Assembly: GCA_003216815.1 (NCBI GenBank)
Contig: QCIG01000001.1
Span: forward strand, 124,001 to 188,000
DNA from: Prochlorococcus sp. AG-402-K14
GTDB lineage: Bacteria; Cyanobacteriota; Cyanobacteriia; PCC-6307; Cyanobiaceae
Direction of reading: 5' to 3'
Length of the DNA: 64,000 nucleotides
Shown one piece after another: positions 40,782-52,513 of the stretch; position 1 is the stretch's first letter; each line of letters starts with the position of its first letter. The notes under the pieces are model-generated. The model was given only the letters and a program-made list of their open reading frames with translations. It did not search any database and was not told where the DNA came from. A program made the translations under genes and the position numbers.

Positions 40782-42137
40782 ATGGCATGTGTAATTTCAT
40801 CAACATCAAGTAATAGTGGGAAAACACTTTTAAGCCTTCTTTTGATTTCTTGGTTAAAAAGTATAAGCAAAACAGTTCAAACTTTTAAAGTTGGTCCTGA
40901 TTATCTAGACCCTCAACAACTCACCGCAGTATCAAATAATGCTTGTAGGAATCTTGATTTAATTCTCTCCGGTGAAAGTTGGGTGAAAGAAAGTTTTAAT
41001 CACTTTGGAGGATTAACTGATTTTTCTTTTGTTGAAGGAGTAATGGGATTATTTGATGGAATCGGTAGTAGTACAAATGGAAGCACAGCTGAATTAGCAA
41101 AAGTTTTACGTCTGCCAATAGTCTTAATTGTTGATGCTAGGGGAAAGGCTGCCTCACTAGCAGCATTAATAAAAGGGTTCAAAGAACATGACAAGGACTT
41201 AGAAATTGCTGGAATAGTTCTCAATAATGTGCAAACCACAAGACATGAAGAAATTTTATTAGAAGTTCTTAATCAAATAAATATAAAATCATTAGGTTGC
41301 CTACCAAGCTGCAATGACTTATATCTTCCAACTAGGCATCTTGGTTTAGCTCCAGTTCATGAAATCTTAGATTTAGAAATAAAAGTCAAGAAATGGGCAT
41401 CAATAGCCAAGAAATATTTAGACATTGAAAGTTTTAAAAAACTTTTGTCACCTCCTAAGTCTGAGGATAATAAAATAAAATATTTTCATAAAAAAGAGTC
41501 AAATCTTCTTTACCCCATTGCAATAGCTGAAGATGAAGCTTTCCATTTCAGGTATCAGGAAACAAAAGAATTATTAGAAAACAATGGAATGCCAACTATA
41601 ACTTGGAAACCTCTAGAAAATAAACAGATCCCAAACGAAGCAAAAGGATTAATAATCCCTGGTGGTTTTCCTGAGCAACATGCAAAACAATTGAGTAATT
41701 CAAAAGTCAGCCTGAAGTCAATAAAAATATTTGCAAAAAAGTTTCCTATATATGCTGAATGTGGAGGAATGATGCTTTTAGGAAAAAGTATATTTGATAT
41801 TGAAGGAAGGGAACATCCAATGTGTGGAATATTACCTTTTAAGGCTAAAAAAGGAAATTTAAAAATAGGTTATAGAGAAGCAATAAGTAAAAATAAAAGT
41901 CCTATTACTATTCCTGGTGATAAACTAATAGGACATGAATTCCATCGATGGGAAATAACAAATAAAAACATTAAATCCGACACAAATCCCCTATGGGATC
42001 TCAAAGGATGGAATATAGCAATAAAGAATGAAGGTTTTTGTAATCATTTAATTCACGCAAGCTGGATACATCTTCATTGGGCAAGTTCTCCAAATATTCT
42101 AGATAATTGGAAAAGAAGTGTTCTTAGTTGTACTTAG
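40782..42137 (+). CDS. cobB: Cobyrinate a,c-diamide synthase
   Basis: STSSNSGKTLLSLLLI, VGPDYLDPQQL, EGVMGLFDG, IPGGFPEQHAKQL, AECGGMMLLGK. Confidence 0.93.
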   Translation: MACVISSTSSNSGKTLLSLLLISWLKSISKTVQTFKVGPDYLDPQQLTAVSNNACRNLDLILSGESWVKESFNHFGGLTDFSFVEGVMGLFDGIGSSTNGSTAELAKVLRLPIVLIVDARGKAASLAALIKGFKEHDKDLEIAGIVLNNVQTTRHEEILLEVLNQINIKSLGCLPSCNDLYLPTRHLGLAPVHEILDLEIKVKKWASIAKKYLDIESFKKLLSPPKSEDNKIKYFHKKESNLLYPIAIAEDEAFHFRYQETKELLENNGMPTITWKPLENKQIPNEAKGLIIPGGFPEQHAKQLSNSKVSLKSIKIFAKKFPIYAECGGMMLLGKSIFDIEGREHPMCGILPFKAKKGNLKIGYREAISKNKSPITIPGDKLIGHEFHRWEITNKNIKSDTNPLWDLKGWNIAIKNEGFCNHLIHASWIHLHWASSPNILDNWKRSVLSCT

Positions 42138-42173
42138 AAGAAATCTTTTAAAGAAATAAATTTATTAAAACTA

Positions 42174-43631
42174 CTAACTTAATAATTTCTCAATAAGAGC
42201 TTGATTCTCTCTATTCCTATCATCACCAACTATCCACACTCCATTGCTAGCTCTGCTCACAGCAACGTATACCAGACGTCTTCTAAATTCAAGATCTTTA
42301 GGCCAAAAGACATCAGAAGTTATGAAAACTTCACCAAAAGTACTTCCTTGACTCCGATGAATTGTAAGCACCGATGCGGGACCTAAAGAAGCGAATGAAT
42401 CTCTTACAAAAAAGAAAAGTTTCCAAATTGAAGAACTATTTTTCTTTCCTTTATCTCTTGCCTGACTGCTCAATTCATTCAAAGCACAATCTAAATCTCC
42501 TCGTGATTTAGATCCTATTTCAGGCATTAATCTCAAAGAAAATTCTTTTTGATCGCAGCTCACCTTAGCTATCTGAGTTTTAATGATGGGAAGTGTGTAT
42601 TCAAAATCCTGAAAGATTCCTAACGAAGACAAATCAAAACTATTTGGAATTACATCTTCAACAACCATCTCTCTATTTGAACTAATCAAAATATCTGGTT
42701 CTTCTCCAAGTTGATTCTCATTTAATGATGCATTTACCATTACGGCCTTTCGACTTATCAAGACCTCACCTGGCAAAACCTGATATTGATTAGCCATTTC
42801 ACCATGAATAGCTCTTCTTGCATGAGGAACTAAATTATCAACAATTCGATTCGTATAGCATAAAATTCTTGCTTTATCATAATCATTATTCAAAGAAGAT
42901 AACCTTAGTTCTGATTTGGCTTTTTCAAGCCAATTATTTCTATCTAATATGCCTACTCTGCCTTTCTTAGAGTTGATAATTGGCAAAATTGGTGGCTGAT
43001 AACAAGGCATTTGTCCGTCTCGAATAATTTTCGCCAATTTCAGAACAGGTCCTTGATGGCGAACAACTTCCTTAAGTTCAGCATTTACTGCTCTTTTCAT
43101 TAAGAAAACCGAGCTAAAGTTTTCTCCAACAGGCGGCAGTTGAGCAGGATCTCCAACAAAAACCAAACGTGTCGAATTACATCTAGCGCACTCAAGAATT
43201 ATTTCTAATAATTTGGAATCAATCATTGATGCTTCATCAATTAAGACAAGTCCTAAATTCTCCAAAGAGCTCTCGGTTTGTTCTGTTTTTTCACATATTT
43301 CTTCATCGGCCTTCCTTTTCAATTTGAGTCTAAGAAGTCTATGGATAGTGGAAGGGAACCACGTGGGTTGAATAGATTCATTTTTCAAACCCTCTTTAAG
43401 AACACCTACAGCTTTATGAGTTGGTGCAACTACAGTCCAACACAAACCTAACTCATCGACCTTTTTTAATAATTTCATCGATAGATATGTTTTTCCGCTA
43501 CCAGCAAAACCTTTAATTACAAAAGGTTTAAAAGAATATGGAGTCTTCAACCAATCACAAAATAAATCAAGGGATTTTTCTTGATCATTAGTTAAAACAA
43601 TATTTTCTTCAGTTGATTTTAATTCTTTCAC
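42174..43631 (-). CDS. RecD-like superfamily 1 DNA helicase (second RecD-type protein in the window)
   Basis: VIKGFAGSGKTYLSMKLL, LVLIDEASMID, VFVGDPAQLPPVGE, VLTIHRSQGSTFGEVFITSDVFW, VYVAVSRAS. Confidence 0.88.
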   Translation of the reverse strand: MKELKSTEENIVLTNDQEKSLDLFCDWLKTPYSFKPFVIKGFAGSGKTYLSMKLLKKVDELGLCWTVVAPTHKAVGVLKEGLKNESIQPTWFPSTIHRLLRLKLKRKADEEICEKTEQTESSLENLGLVLIDEASMIDSKLLEIILECARCNSTRLVFVGDPAQLPPVGENFSSVFLMKRAVNAELKEVVRHQGPVLKLAKIIRDGQMPCYQPPILPIINSKKGRVGILDRNNWLEKAKSELRLSSLNNDYDKARILCYTNRIVDNLVPHARRAIHGEMANQYQVLPGEVLISRKAVMVNASLNENQLGEEPDILISSNREMVVEDVIPNSFDLSSLGIFQDFEYTLPIIKTQIAKVSCDQKEFSLRLMPEIGSKSRGDLDCALNELSSQARDKGKKNSSSIWKLFFFVRDSFASLGPASVLTIHRSQGSTFGEVFITSDVFWPKDLEFRRRLVYVAVSRASNGVWIVGDDRNRENQALIEKLLS

Positions 43632-44143
43632 ACAGAAACTAATCCGATCATTTGCAAAAAATGCATAGGAGATCCAATAAATAAAATTCCTGGCAAGGCA
43701 ACAGTTGGGCCAAGAATACTTCCAACTAAAACCTCAATTTTTGTGTGCCCCAAAGATTCTTTTAAAGTCGTTTCAGAAGATGATTCATTGAATTGAGTTT
43801 TTGAAATCTGATTGACTTTTGCTGCAGTTAAACCTGCCGATCTTCTTATTCCAGAAGCGTCATACATAACAATAAAAGCAATCGTTGAAGCCAAAGCAAA
43901 TAAAGGATTATCAAAACCTAGCTGAAGTCCAACTCCTGCAGCTGTTCCTGTTACTAAAGCCGAATGGCTAGAGGGCATACCTCCTGTTTCCAGAAGCACC
44001 GACGGACGCCACCTTTGCTTGAAAATTAGTTCAAACAATAATTTAGAAAATTGAGCAAGTCCGCATGCAGCAAGCCCCCATGCTAAAACTGCATTATCAA
44101 AAATATAAATAAAATGTGCTTCAGAAGCTGTATTAATATTCAT
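43628..44143 (-). CDS. Divergent PAP2 family membrane protein
   Basis: [48 protein letters not shown]. Confidence 0.9.
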   Translation of the reverse strand: MNINTASEAHFIYIFDNAVLAWGLAACGLAQFSKLLFELIFKQRWRPSVLLETGGMPSSHSALVTGTAAGVGLQLGFDNPLFALASTIAFIVMYDASGIRRSAGLTAAKVNQISKTQFNESSSETTLKESLGHTKIEVLVGSILGPTVALPGILFIGSPMHFLQMIGLVSV

Positions 44144-45039
44144 CTATCTCTATTAGTAATGTAATCAGCCAAAGCAAGCAGAGGTTTTGATTTCTCAGGC
44201 CAGGGTTGAAGAGCATTTTTTGCTTGAGAGACTAAATAGTCTGCTCTTTTTCTTGATTCATCAAGACCAAGTAATTTGGGATAAGTTGTCTTATCTGCAA
44301 TTAAATCCTTTCCTGCTGTTTTACCCAATATTTCACTACTTGCTGTTACATCAAGAATGTCATCAATTATCTGAAAAGCCAAGCCAATCCCTTTGGCATA
44401 GACATGTAATGCCTCCAAAAGCTTGTCATCAGCTCCTCCAATCAATGCACCACAAGTTACGCATGCCTTAAGGAGCGCACCTGTTTTATGTAGATGGATA
44501 TATTCTAATGTTTCTAAATCCACCTCCTTCCCTTCACAATCGAGATCAACTACTTGCCCTCCAACTAATCCAGGCGCCCCAGCAGCTAATGAGAGTTCAC
44601 CAACTACTTTCAAAAGTCTTTCAGACGAAACTCCATCTGTGCGAATTGATACCATTTCAAAGGCTCTGGTCAAAAGTGCATCTCCTGCAAGTATCGCTAC
44701 AGCATCCCCATAGACTTTGTGATTAGTAGGGCGTCCTCTACGAAGATCGTCATTATCCATTGAAGGTAGGTCATCATGAATAAGAGACATTGTGTGAATC
44801 ATCTCGAGAGCTACTGCAGTGGGCAGAGCTTTTTCGACCTCACCTCCGGCAAGTTCGCAAGCAGCAAGACAAAGTATCGGCCTTAATCTTTTTCCCCCAG
44901 CCAAAAGGGAATAGCGCATAGATTCTCTTAGTCCCTCTGGCTTTTCAGGGCCAAGAGACGCATCTAGCGCATCTTCAACAAGAGTTCTAGATTTCTCTAG
45001 ATACTCAGAGAAGTCAAAAGAAGCAATTGCCTCCTGCAT
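44140..45039 (-). CDS. crtE: Geranylgeranyl diphosphate synthase
   Basis: [59 protein letters not shown]. Confidence 0.95.
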   Translation of the reverse strand: MQEAIASFDFSEYLEKSRTLVEDALDASLGPEKPEGLRESMRYSLLAGGKRLRPILCLAACELAGGEVEKALPTAVALEMIHTMSLIHDDLPSMDNDDLRRGRPTNHKVYGDAVAILAGDALLTRAFEMVSIRTDGVSSERLLKVVGELSLAAGAPGLVGGQVVDLDCEGKEVDLETLEYIHLHKTGALLKACVTCGALIGGADDKLLEALHVYAKGIGLAFQIIDDILDVTASSEILGKTAGKDLIADKTTYPKLLGLDESRKRADYLVSQAKNALQPWPEKSKPLLALADYITNRDR

Positions 45040-45081
45040 GCAAAAAATCGATTCCTTTTAATTCTCTCAGGACATTGTGAT

Positions 45082-45996
45082 TCATGGAAGTAAATGACTA
45101 ATAGTTAAAGGTAATCCACAATGTTTCTGCCACCTATCAACTGTATTTGCTAAAAGCATTGTTACTGTCATAGGACCTACTCCACCTGGGACAGGAGAAT
45201 AGGCAGCTACTTTATCTTCAATTTCAAATATCTTTACATCTCCACAAAGTTTATTTTTATTGCTCTCTTGTAAATTGATTTTTGTATCAGGTGGCAGTCT
45301 ATGTATGCCCACATCAATAACAATTGAATTCTCGCTAACATGATTTTTCCCAATCAGATGTGGCTTACCAGCTGCTACGACAAGCAAGTCAGCCTCCCTA
45401 GTCAAAGAGGGTAAATCTTTAGTTCTTGAATGAGCAACTGTGACAGTGGCATTTGCAGCTTCAAGCATTAAAGCCATTGGCTTCCCTACGAGGATGCTGC
45501 GTCCAACTACTACTGCTCTTTTCCCTTCGATATCGATTTGATTTCTCTTTAAGAGAGCCATCACACCAGCTGGTGTACAAGATCTTGGTCCTTTCTCACC
45601 CTTTACTAATCTTCCAAGATTTAAAGGATGCAACCCATCCGCATCCTTATCAGGATCAATATTCCTAAGTAAAGAAGCCTCATTAAGATGCGAAGGTAAG
45701 GGAAGTTGCAATAAAATTCCATCAACATTTTTATCTTGATTCAAATTTTTAATAATTTCTATAAGTTCTTCCAACAAAATTTCTTCTTTTAAATGCTTTG
45801 CAAAACTTCTAACACCTATTCGATCACAAGCTTTTTCCTTGTAATTGACATAAACTCCACTGGCGGGATCATTACCTACTCTAAGTACAGCAAGGCCAGG
45901 GGGGCGTTTCGCAACTTTCAATCCAGATTCGATAGTCTGATGAAGTATCAGCTCAATTTCCTGAGCAAGTTTTTTTCCATCTAAAATGTTTGGCAT
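45082..45996 (-). CDS. folD: Methylenetetrahydrofolate dehydrogenase / methenyltetrahydrofolate cyclohydrolase
   Basis: [64 protein letters not shown]. Confidence 0.96.
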   Translation of the reverse strand: MPNILDGKKLAQEIELILHQTIESGLKVAKRPPGLAVLRVGNDPASGVYVNYKEKACDRIGVRSFAKHLKEEILLEELIEIIKNLNQDKNVDGILLQLPLPSHLNEASLLRNIDPDKDADGLHPLNLGRLVKGEKGPRSCTPAGVMALLKRNQIDIEGKRAVVVGRSILVGKPMALMLEAANATVTVAHSRTKDLPSLTREADLLVVAAGKPHLIGKNHVSENSIVIDVGIHRLPPDTKINLQESNKNKLCGDVKIFEIEDKVAAYSPVPGGVGPMTVTMLLANTVDRWQKHCGLPLTISHLLP

Positions 45997-46064
45997 AAAT
46001 ACAATGAATTCAATTTCACTTAATCAACTTATTAAACCTAGCGTTATGCGTAAGTAAAAAGTCT

Positions 46065-48152
46065 GTGGCTAAATTACCCAGTCCAAAAAAAATCTGGAGA
46101 ATATGGTTAGGGAGTCAATCTCCCAGGCGTCCAATACTTCGCTGGTCATCCACTGACAAGTTAGGTTTGTTGATGGTTTGCATATTAGTAGCAATATTTT
46201 CAAGTTATAAGTTTCTTGCAGTTCCAGATCTCAAGCCAGGAGATATTGCTCCATTCAATGAAATAGCCCCTAAGGATGCAATTGTTATAGATACACAAGC
46301 ATTGAAAGAAAAGAAAAAAGGCTTAAAAGAAAGCTTTGTTCAAGTTATCGATATAAATCAATCTGAAACTTTAGAAAATACAGTCATAAAACAAATTAAA
46401 CAACTTCGTGCATTCAAATATAATAATTTTGAAATAGATATAAATAAAATCAACCTTACCAATTTAGAAAGAGAATGGCTTGTTTCAGCTTCTGATAATG
46501 AATGGAAAATATGGGAAGAAGAAATAGAGGAAGCCTCAAGAAAAATGCTTTCACAAGGAATTATTAATACTCTTGCTCTTGACCAGTTAAAACAAGCATC
46601 GTCACTACAATTAATAGATCTAGGAACAAAAGATTCTCCAAATAGATCATTAGGAGCAAAAATATTATCCAGAAGTTTTCATCAAAAAAGTAATTTAAAA
46701 GTTGATTTAGTAAAGACAAACCTTTTACTCGAAAATTTAATTAATCAAGAAGGTCTAAACACAATAAAGGTTAAAAAAGATAGTATAATAACAAAAAAAG
46801 GGCAGTTAATAAGTTCACAAGAATTTGATATCCTAGAACACTTCAATAAAGTAAGTCGAAGTCCTAGACTTTTGAAATGGTTGATAACTTTCTCAGAATC
46901 ATTGGGATGTTGTGGAATACTTCTTATGATTATGAGGAGAGAGAAGCCAAGGCTTAAGGCAAGGCATGGATTGCTTTCTTTGACTTTATTATTTGTAGTT
47001 CAATTAGCAAAAGATTGGTTGGGGCCAATAGCTAGTCCATTGCAGTTAATATTACCTCCAACATTGCTTCTTTCTCAAGGTATAGGTACAATATCATCAT
47101 TATCTTGGATGGCTACAGCTAGCTTAATTTGGCCAACATCTCTTGATCAATTAGGTGAAGTTAGACTATTAATTGCTTGCATAGCAGGCTCATTTGTTGC
47201 ATTTTTAGGCAGAAGAATGAGAAGCCGAGCTCAAGTTCTTCAAATAGCTGTTTTTATACCTTTTGGAGCATTATTAGGACAATGGTTTATTTTAAACCAA
47301 GTAATTAAGGCAGAAAATATAGAATTTAATACCTTATCTTATGATCCAAATTCTCTTTTCTATGAGACACTAATTATAAGTGCAATGCTTATGGTAACAA
47401 TATTAATTATACCTATTTTAGAAAATACATTTGGTTTACTTACTAGAGCAAGATTAATGGAGCTTGCTGATCAAGAACGACCATTACTTCGCCGTTTATC
47501 GAGAGAAGCTCCAGGCACATTTGAACATACTTTAACAATTTTAAGTCTTGCAGAAGAAGGAGCGAGAGTTATTGGCGCTGATGTTGACTTAATAAGAACT
47601 GGATCTCTTTATCATGACGTTGGAAAACTCCATGCCCCTAATTGGTTTATTGAAAATCAACAAGATGGAATAAATCCACATGAAGAAATTAAAAATCCAT
47701 ATAAAAGTGCCGATATTCTTCAAGCTCATGTAGATGAAGGACTAAAGCTTGCAAGAAGATATCGACTTCCTTCACCTATTGCTGATTTCATACCAGAACA
47801 TCAAGGTACTTTAAAAATGGGATATTTCCTTCATAAAGCTAGAGAAAGTGATCCCTCTGCTTCTGAAAAACGTTTCAGATATAAAGGGCCTATTCCTCAC
47901 TCCAAAGAAACAGGTATCCTTATGCTCGCTGATGGTTGCGAGGCAGCATTGAGATCTCTTGATGCTTCTTCTTCTGATAGTGATGCATGTCAAACAGTTA
48001 GAAAAATAATTCAATCACGTCAACTAGATGGTCAATTAAAAGAGAGCAGTTTAACTAGAGCAGAAATAGAAATAATACTTAGAGCTTTTGTCTCTGTATG
48101 GAGGAGGATGAGGCACAGAAGATTAAAATATCCAAGCTTTAATACAAGATAG
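46065..48152 (+). CDS. 7TM-HD family protein, PgpH-like cyclic-di-AMP phosphodiesterase candidate
   Basis: Large extracytoplasmic N-terminus, multiple TM segments, HD domain APGTFEHTLTILSLAEEGARVIGADVDLIRTGSLYHDVGKLHAPNWFIENQ and DFIPEHQGT; GTG start. Confidence 0.85.
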   Translation: MAKLPSPKKIWRIWLGSQSPRRPILRWSSTDKLGLLMVCILVAIFSSYKFLAVPDLKPGDIAPFNEIAPKDAIVIDTQALKEKKKGLKESFVQVIDINQSETLENTVIKQIKQLRAFKYNNFEIDINKINLTNLEREWLVSASDNEWKIWEEEIEEASRKMLSQGIINTLALDQLKQASSLQLIDLGTKDSPNRSLGAKILSRSFHQKSNLKVDLVKTNLLLENLINQEGLNTIKVKKDSIITKKGQLISSQEFDILEHFNKVSRSPRLLKWLITFSESLGCCGILLMIMRREKPRLKARHGLLSLTLLFVVQLAKDWLGPIASPLQLILPPTLLLSQGIGTISSLSWMATASLIWPTSLDQLGEVRLLIACIAGSFVAFLGRRMRSRAQVLQIAVFIPFGALLGQWFILNQVIKAENIEFNTLSYDPNSLFYETLIISAMLMVTILIIPILENTFGLLTRARLMELADQERPLLRRLSREAPGTFEHTLTILSLAEEGARVIGADVDLIRTGSLYHDVGKLHAPNWFIENQQDGINPHEEIKNPYKSADILQAHVDEGLKLARRYRLPSPIADFIPEHQGTLKMGYFLHKARESDPSASEKRFRYKGPIPHSKETGILMLADGCEAALRSLDASSSDSDACQTVRKIIQSRQLDGQLKESSLTRAEIEIILRAFVSVWRRMRHRRLKYPSFNTR

Positions 48153-48186
48153 AGAACTAGTAGAATTTAAGAAAAATTCAATTCAA

Positions 48187-48576
48187 TTAAAGCCTTATTC
48201 TTCTATGACCACGTCTGCACCAATAAAGTAAAGCTAATAAATTAAGCAGAGCAATAAGTAATGACAAGCCGCTAATCCCAAAAAGATCATTCACTCTTAT
48301 TAGTCTGATGATTCCATATGGCAAAGTCCCTGAGAGTGTCATGGATAAAGCAACTATTGATAAAATCACACCCCAACCTCTTTGAGCGAATAAACCCGCT
48401 GATGCAACAATTCCAGTTATTGCAGCAGGCCACGCAAGACTAATAGCAAGTGAAATATTTGCAGTTTGAAGTGGAGGGCCTGATCCAACGACATAGGCAA
48501 TAAAAGGAATTGCAAGTGTATTTGAGATCAAACCACACCAAGTAAGCGTCCAGTAACCGCGCATTCCTGAACCCAT
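48187..48576 (-). CDS. Hypothetical membrane protein
   Basis: Complete ORF, four hydrophobic segments. Confidence 0.65.
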   Translation of the reverse strand: MGSGMRGYWTLTWCGLISNTLAIPFIAYVVGSGPPLQTANISLAISLAWPAAITGIVASAGLFAQRGWGVILSIVALSMTLSGTLPYGIIRLIRVNDLFGISGLSLLIALLNLLALLYWCRRGHRRIRL

Positions 48577-48629
48577 TTTTAAAAAAATATTCTCTTAAAT
48601 AAAATCATAAGATTGATACCAATAATCTT

Positions 48630-48869
48630 TTATGCAAAAGAAGTTTGCAAACAATTAGATGGATAACAAACTGTTCTCCAAGTACCATTTCCTGCAAGCA
48701 CTTCTACCCCTATACCTTGCTCTTTAATTGTGCAACTTAATCCTTGTCCATTGCACCATAGCTTTGCTGCCCCGAGTGCTGCATCAATACTTTCATAGGG
48801 AGCATCTAGAACATGATGAGGAGCGCCATCAAGACCAGTAAGTCGATAAAGATTTTTTTTTAAAGCCAT
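48630..48869 (-). CDS. Conserved hypothetical protein (79 aa)
   Basis: Complete small ORF with balanced composition, intergenic on both sides. Confidence 0.6.
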   Translation of the reverse strand: MALKKNLYRLTGLDGAPHHVLDAPYESIDAALGAAKLWCNGQGLSCTIKEQGIGVEVLAGNGTWRTVCYPSNCLQTSFA

Positions 48870-49004
48870 TTATGTGCGCATATCAAATCGTCACAATACA
48901 TATTAATCTTAAATTTGGAGTTTAAGAAGTATTTTCTAAAAAATATTTACGGAAAACGGTTCAAGGTCTTTAAGAAAAATTGATGAAAATTGATTTTCCT
49001 ATTA

Positions 49005-50624
49005 TCAAACTCCTTTTTTATCTAGCTGAGCAAAATCATGTTGTGGATGAATGGACTTCCTTCCCTCAGCCGCTACCAACCTATTAAGTGCATTTATGTA
49101 TGCTTGCGCAGCCGCAACAACAACATCAGTATCAGCAGAATGACCAGAAAAGAGATTTCCATCTCTTCTTATTCGAATAGTTACTTCTCCTAAAGCATCT
49201 ATTCCTTCTGTAACTGACTTTACAGAGAATTCAATCAATTCATTTGGTTCTTCAGTTAAAGAATCCAAAGCCCTTACGACTGCATCAACAGGTCCTGTTC
49301 CTAGAGAGACAGCAGTCTTTTCTTCTCCTTCTTCTCCCACAATAGTTACTGTTGCTGTAGGCATTAAAGATGTTCCACAACTTACTTGTACCAATTTCAA
49401 TTGAAACAAAGCTTCTGGGAGTTGAACTTGTTCACTAACAATGGCCTCTAAATCACGATCTGTTATTTCTCTTTTTCTATCAGCTAAATCTTTAAATCTA
49501 GCAAAAGCATCATTAAGATCTTCTCTATTCAAATCATATCCAAGGTCCTCCAACCTGGACCGAACGGCACTCCTACCACTTAATTTTCCCAAAGAAATTT
49601 TATTATCTGACAACCCAATTGTTTTTGCGTCAATAATTTCATATGTAAGTCTATTTTTTAATACCCCATCTTGATGAATTCCAGATTCATGAGCAAATGC
49701 ATTTGCTCCAACAATTGCTTTATTTGGTTGAACAACCATACCAGTTAAATTTGAAACCAAACGAGAAGACTTTGTAATTTCTTCTGTCCTAACTGCTGTT
49801 AGAGGGGTCGGAGAATCAGGAGACCTACCAAAAAAAGGATTAAAATATGACCTTCTTACATGAAGAGCCATAATCAATTCTTCTAAAGCAGCATTACCAG
49901 CTCTTTCTCCAATTCCATTAATAGTGCATTCAAGCTGTCTAGCACCATTCTTTACAGCCTCAAGAAAATTTGCCACAGCAAGCCCTAAGTCATTGTGACC
50001 ATGGACTGATATGACTGCTTCATTAATATTTGGAACATTTCTATCTATATTTGATATCAAATCCCCAAATTCAGAAGGTGTTGTATAACCAACTGTATCT
50101 GGGATATTTATAGTATTAGCTCCTGCCGATATCGCTAACTCAATTACTTCATATAAAAAATCTAAATCGCTTCTTGCCGCATCCTCACATGAAAATTCAA
50201 CATCATCTACAAAACTCTTGGCATAACTAACCATCTCAGGCACAATATTAAGAACTTCTTTTCTGGATTTTCTTAATTTGTGCTCAAGATGAATATCACT
50301 CGTCGCAATAAAGGTATGAATCCTTTTCTTTGGAGCAGGAGCAATAGCATCAGCACATGACTTTATGTCAGCCTTTGAGGCCCTTGATAATCCGCAAATA
50401 ATAGGTCCTTCTTCTCCTCCCACTTGCTCAGCAATTTTCTGAACCGCAGCAAAATCTCCAGGGCTGGCAAAAGGAAATCCAGCCTCAATAACATCTACAC
50501 CAAGTCTTGCTAATTGTTGAGCTATCGCTAATTTTTCTTCTAAATTAAGACTTGCACCAGGAGATTGCTCTCCATCCCTTAATGTAGTGTCGAAAATCAA
50601 GACTCGGCCTGGATCTTTGGCCAT
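49005..50624 (-). CDS. leuA: 2-isopropylmalate synthase
   Basis: [73 protein letters not shown]. Confidence 0.97.
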   Translation of the reverse strand: MAKDPGRVLIFDTTLRDGEQSPGASLNLEEKLAIAQQLARLGVDVIEAGFPFASPGDFAAVQKIAEQVGGEEGPIICGLSRASKADIKSCADAIAPAPKKRIHTFIATSDIHLEHKLRKSRKEVLNIVPEMVSYAKSFVDDVEFSCEDAARSDLDFLYEVIELAISAGANTINIPDTVGYTTPSEFGDLISNIDRNVPNINEAVISVHGHNDLGLAVANFLEAVKNGARQLECTINGIGERAGNAALEELIMALHVRRSYFNPFFGRSPDSPTPLTAVRTEEITKSSRLVSNLTGMVVQPNKAIVGANAFAHESGIHQDGVLKNRLTYEIIDAKTIGLSDNKISLGKLSGRSAVRSRLEDLGYDLNREDLNDAFARFKDLADRKREITDRDLEAIVSEQVQLPEALFQLKLVQVSCGTSLMPTATVTIVGEEGEEKTAVSLGTGPVDAVVRALDSLTEEPNELIEFSVKSVTEGIDALGEVTIRIRRDGNLFSGHSADTDVVVAAAQAYINALNRLVAAEGRKSIHPQHDFAQLDKKGV

Positions 50625-50945
50625 GGGATAAAATATATAAAATAATTAGACCTTACTAAGATCTATTAAGGAATTAATTTAATTATAGTATAAACAATTC
50701 TAATTTCTCCAAAACTATTTATTTTTAACTATTAAGTCGATGATTTTATATATATTTTTTTAGAATAGTAAAAATAAGATTAAAGAAGATTTTTAAATAA
50801 AAAGAATCTAATTAATAAATATCAAATTAATTATTTTGAGTATCTAATTTTACTAGAATTACTTTATAACTTAAAGTTTATCTTTTATCGTGCGGCTAAA
50901 GAGTATAAGTATCCAAGGATAAAATACAAAAATCTGGAAGTTTTA

Positions 50946-52511
50946 ATGACTAAAGGCAATCTCGCCATAGTCCTGCATGCACATCTACCTTACGTGAGAT
51001 CAGAGGAACCTGGCTCCCTAGAGGAGGATTGGTTCTTTCAAGCTCTAGTGGAATGTTATTTACCACTTTTAAAAACACTGGAAGAGGCATCCAACTCCAA
51101 CAATCAAGAACCAAGAATCACAATAGGGCTTTCACCTACTTTGCTTTCCTTAATGGAAGATGAAGTTTTAAGAAATCGCTTTAAAAAATGGATAGAAATA
51201 AGACTAGAACTTCTCAAATCTTTAAAAACAGAACATATAAAAGCAGCTGTTCATCTATCAGACTATTTTAAAATACAATTAGAAAGCTGGGAAAACTGTA
51301 GAGGAGATCTAATAGGAAGGTTTGAAAAATTACAAACAACAAATGTTATTGATATTCTTACTTGCGCCGCAACTCATGGATATCTTCCTCTTTTAAGAGA
51401 AAACCCCGAAGCAGTTAAAGGTCAATTAAAAACTGCCGTAAGAGAACATCAACGTATTTTCAGAAACTCACCTTTAGGTATTTGGTTACCTGAATGCGCT
51501 TATTACGAAGGTTTAGATGAATTAATGGCTGAATCAGGTCTTAAATATGCTGTTCTTGATGGACATGGCTTATTGAATGCAGATCCAAGGCCAAGATATG
51601 GTTTATATGCTCCTATTTGCACAAAAAGAGGAGTAGCTTTCTTTGGTAGAGATAGTGAATCAACACTTCCAGTATGGTCAGCGAGAGATGGATATCCAGG
51701 AAATCCAAACTACAGAGAATTCCATAGAGACTTGGGATGGGATTTATCATTAGAAAATCTCAAAGGAATAGGAATCAAGGAAAAAAGGCCACTTGGAATT
51801 AAATTATTTAAAATTTCATCTCAACAGACATCTTTAGAAAACAAACAAGAATATGATCCGCAAGCCGCACAAGAAAGTGTTAAAAAAGATGCAGAGAGTT
51901 ATTTAAAAGATAGAAAAAAACAACTTGAAAAATTAGATAAATCTATGAAGATAGAACCATTATTAATTGCTCCTTTTGATGCTGAACTTTTTGGACATTG
52001 GTGGTTTGAAGGGCCACAGTTTCTATCAGAATTATTTATCCAATCAAAAAAGGAAGGAATTAAATTAATCACACTTAAGGAATCAATTCAAAGAAAACCT
52101 CAAATTCAATTATGCAATCCTTCTCCATCAAGCTGGGGACAAGGGGGCTTTCATAATTATTGGTTGAATGAATCAAATGCATGGATTGTTCATGAATGGA
52201 GTAAAGCTGGTAGAGAAATGGTAAGTATTTGTTCAAAAGGATTACGAAATGAATCAAACATCCAAATCCTTAAGCAAGCATGCAGAGAACTTCTTTTAAG
52301 TCAATCTTCAGATTGGAGTTTCATTCTAAAAGCAGGGACAACAACACAACTTGCAAGAGAAAGGATAAATCTTCATATAGAACGATTTTGGATGTTAATT
52401 AATTCTATTAAATATAATAAAATTATTGAGCCCTCAATTCTCGAAAAAATAGAAAAAGAGGATTGTATATTTCCTTTAATTTCTCCTATTGATTGGAGAC
52501 AGAAAATCTAA
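50946..52511 (+). CDS. Glycoside hydrolase family 57 protein (1,4-alpha-glucan branching enzyme-like)
   Basis: GNLAIVLHAHLPYVRSEEPGSLEEDWFFQALVECYLPLL, GIWLPECAYYEGLD, PFDAELFGHWWFEG. Confidence 0.92.
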   Translation: MTKGNLAIVLHAHLPYVRSEEPGSLEEDWFFQALVECYLPLLKTLEEASNSNNQEPRITIGLSPTLLSLMEDEVLRNRFKKWIEIRLELLKSLKTEHIKAAVHLSDYFKIQLESWENCRGDLIGRFEKLQTTNVIDILTCAATHGYLPLLRENPEAVKGQLKTAVREHQRIFRNSPLGIWLPECAYYEGLDELMAESGLKYAVLDGHGLLNADPRPRYGLYAPICTKRGVAFFGRDSESTLPVWSARDGYPGNPNYREFHRDLGWDLSLENLKGIGIKEKRPLGIKLFKISSQQTSLENKQEYDPQAAQESVKKDAESYLKDRKKQLEKLDKSMKIEPLLIAPFDAELFGHWWFEGPQFLSELFIQSKKEGIKLITLKESIQRKPQIQLCNPSPSSWGQGGFHNYWLNESNAWIVHEWSKAGREMVSICSKGLRNESNIQILKQACRELLLSQSSDWSFILKAGTTTQLARERINLHIERFWMLINSIKYNKIIEPSILEKIEKEDCIFPLISPIDWRQKI

Positions 52512-52513
52512 AT

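Noticed and set aside
44423-44713. 96-aa plus-strand ORF within crtE
   Set aside because: Antisense shadow ORF with low-complexity Pro/Ser/Thr composition typical of spurious frames.
50625-50945. AT-rich 320-bp leuA-GH57 intergenic region as an integration site or ncRNA locus
   Set aside because: No tRNA, repeats, clear hairpin-plus-U-tract or ORF; compatible with an ordinary divergent promoter region.
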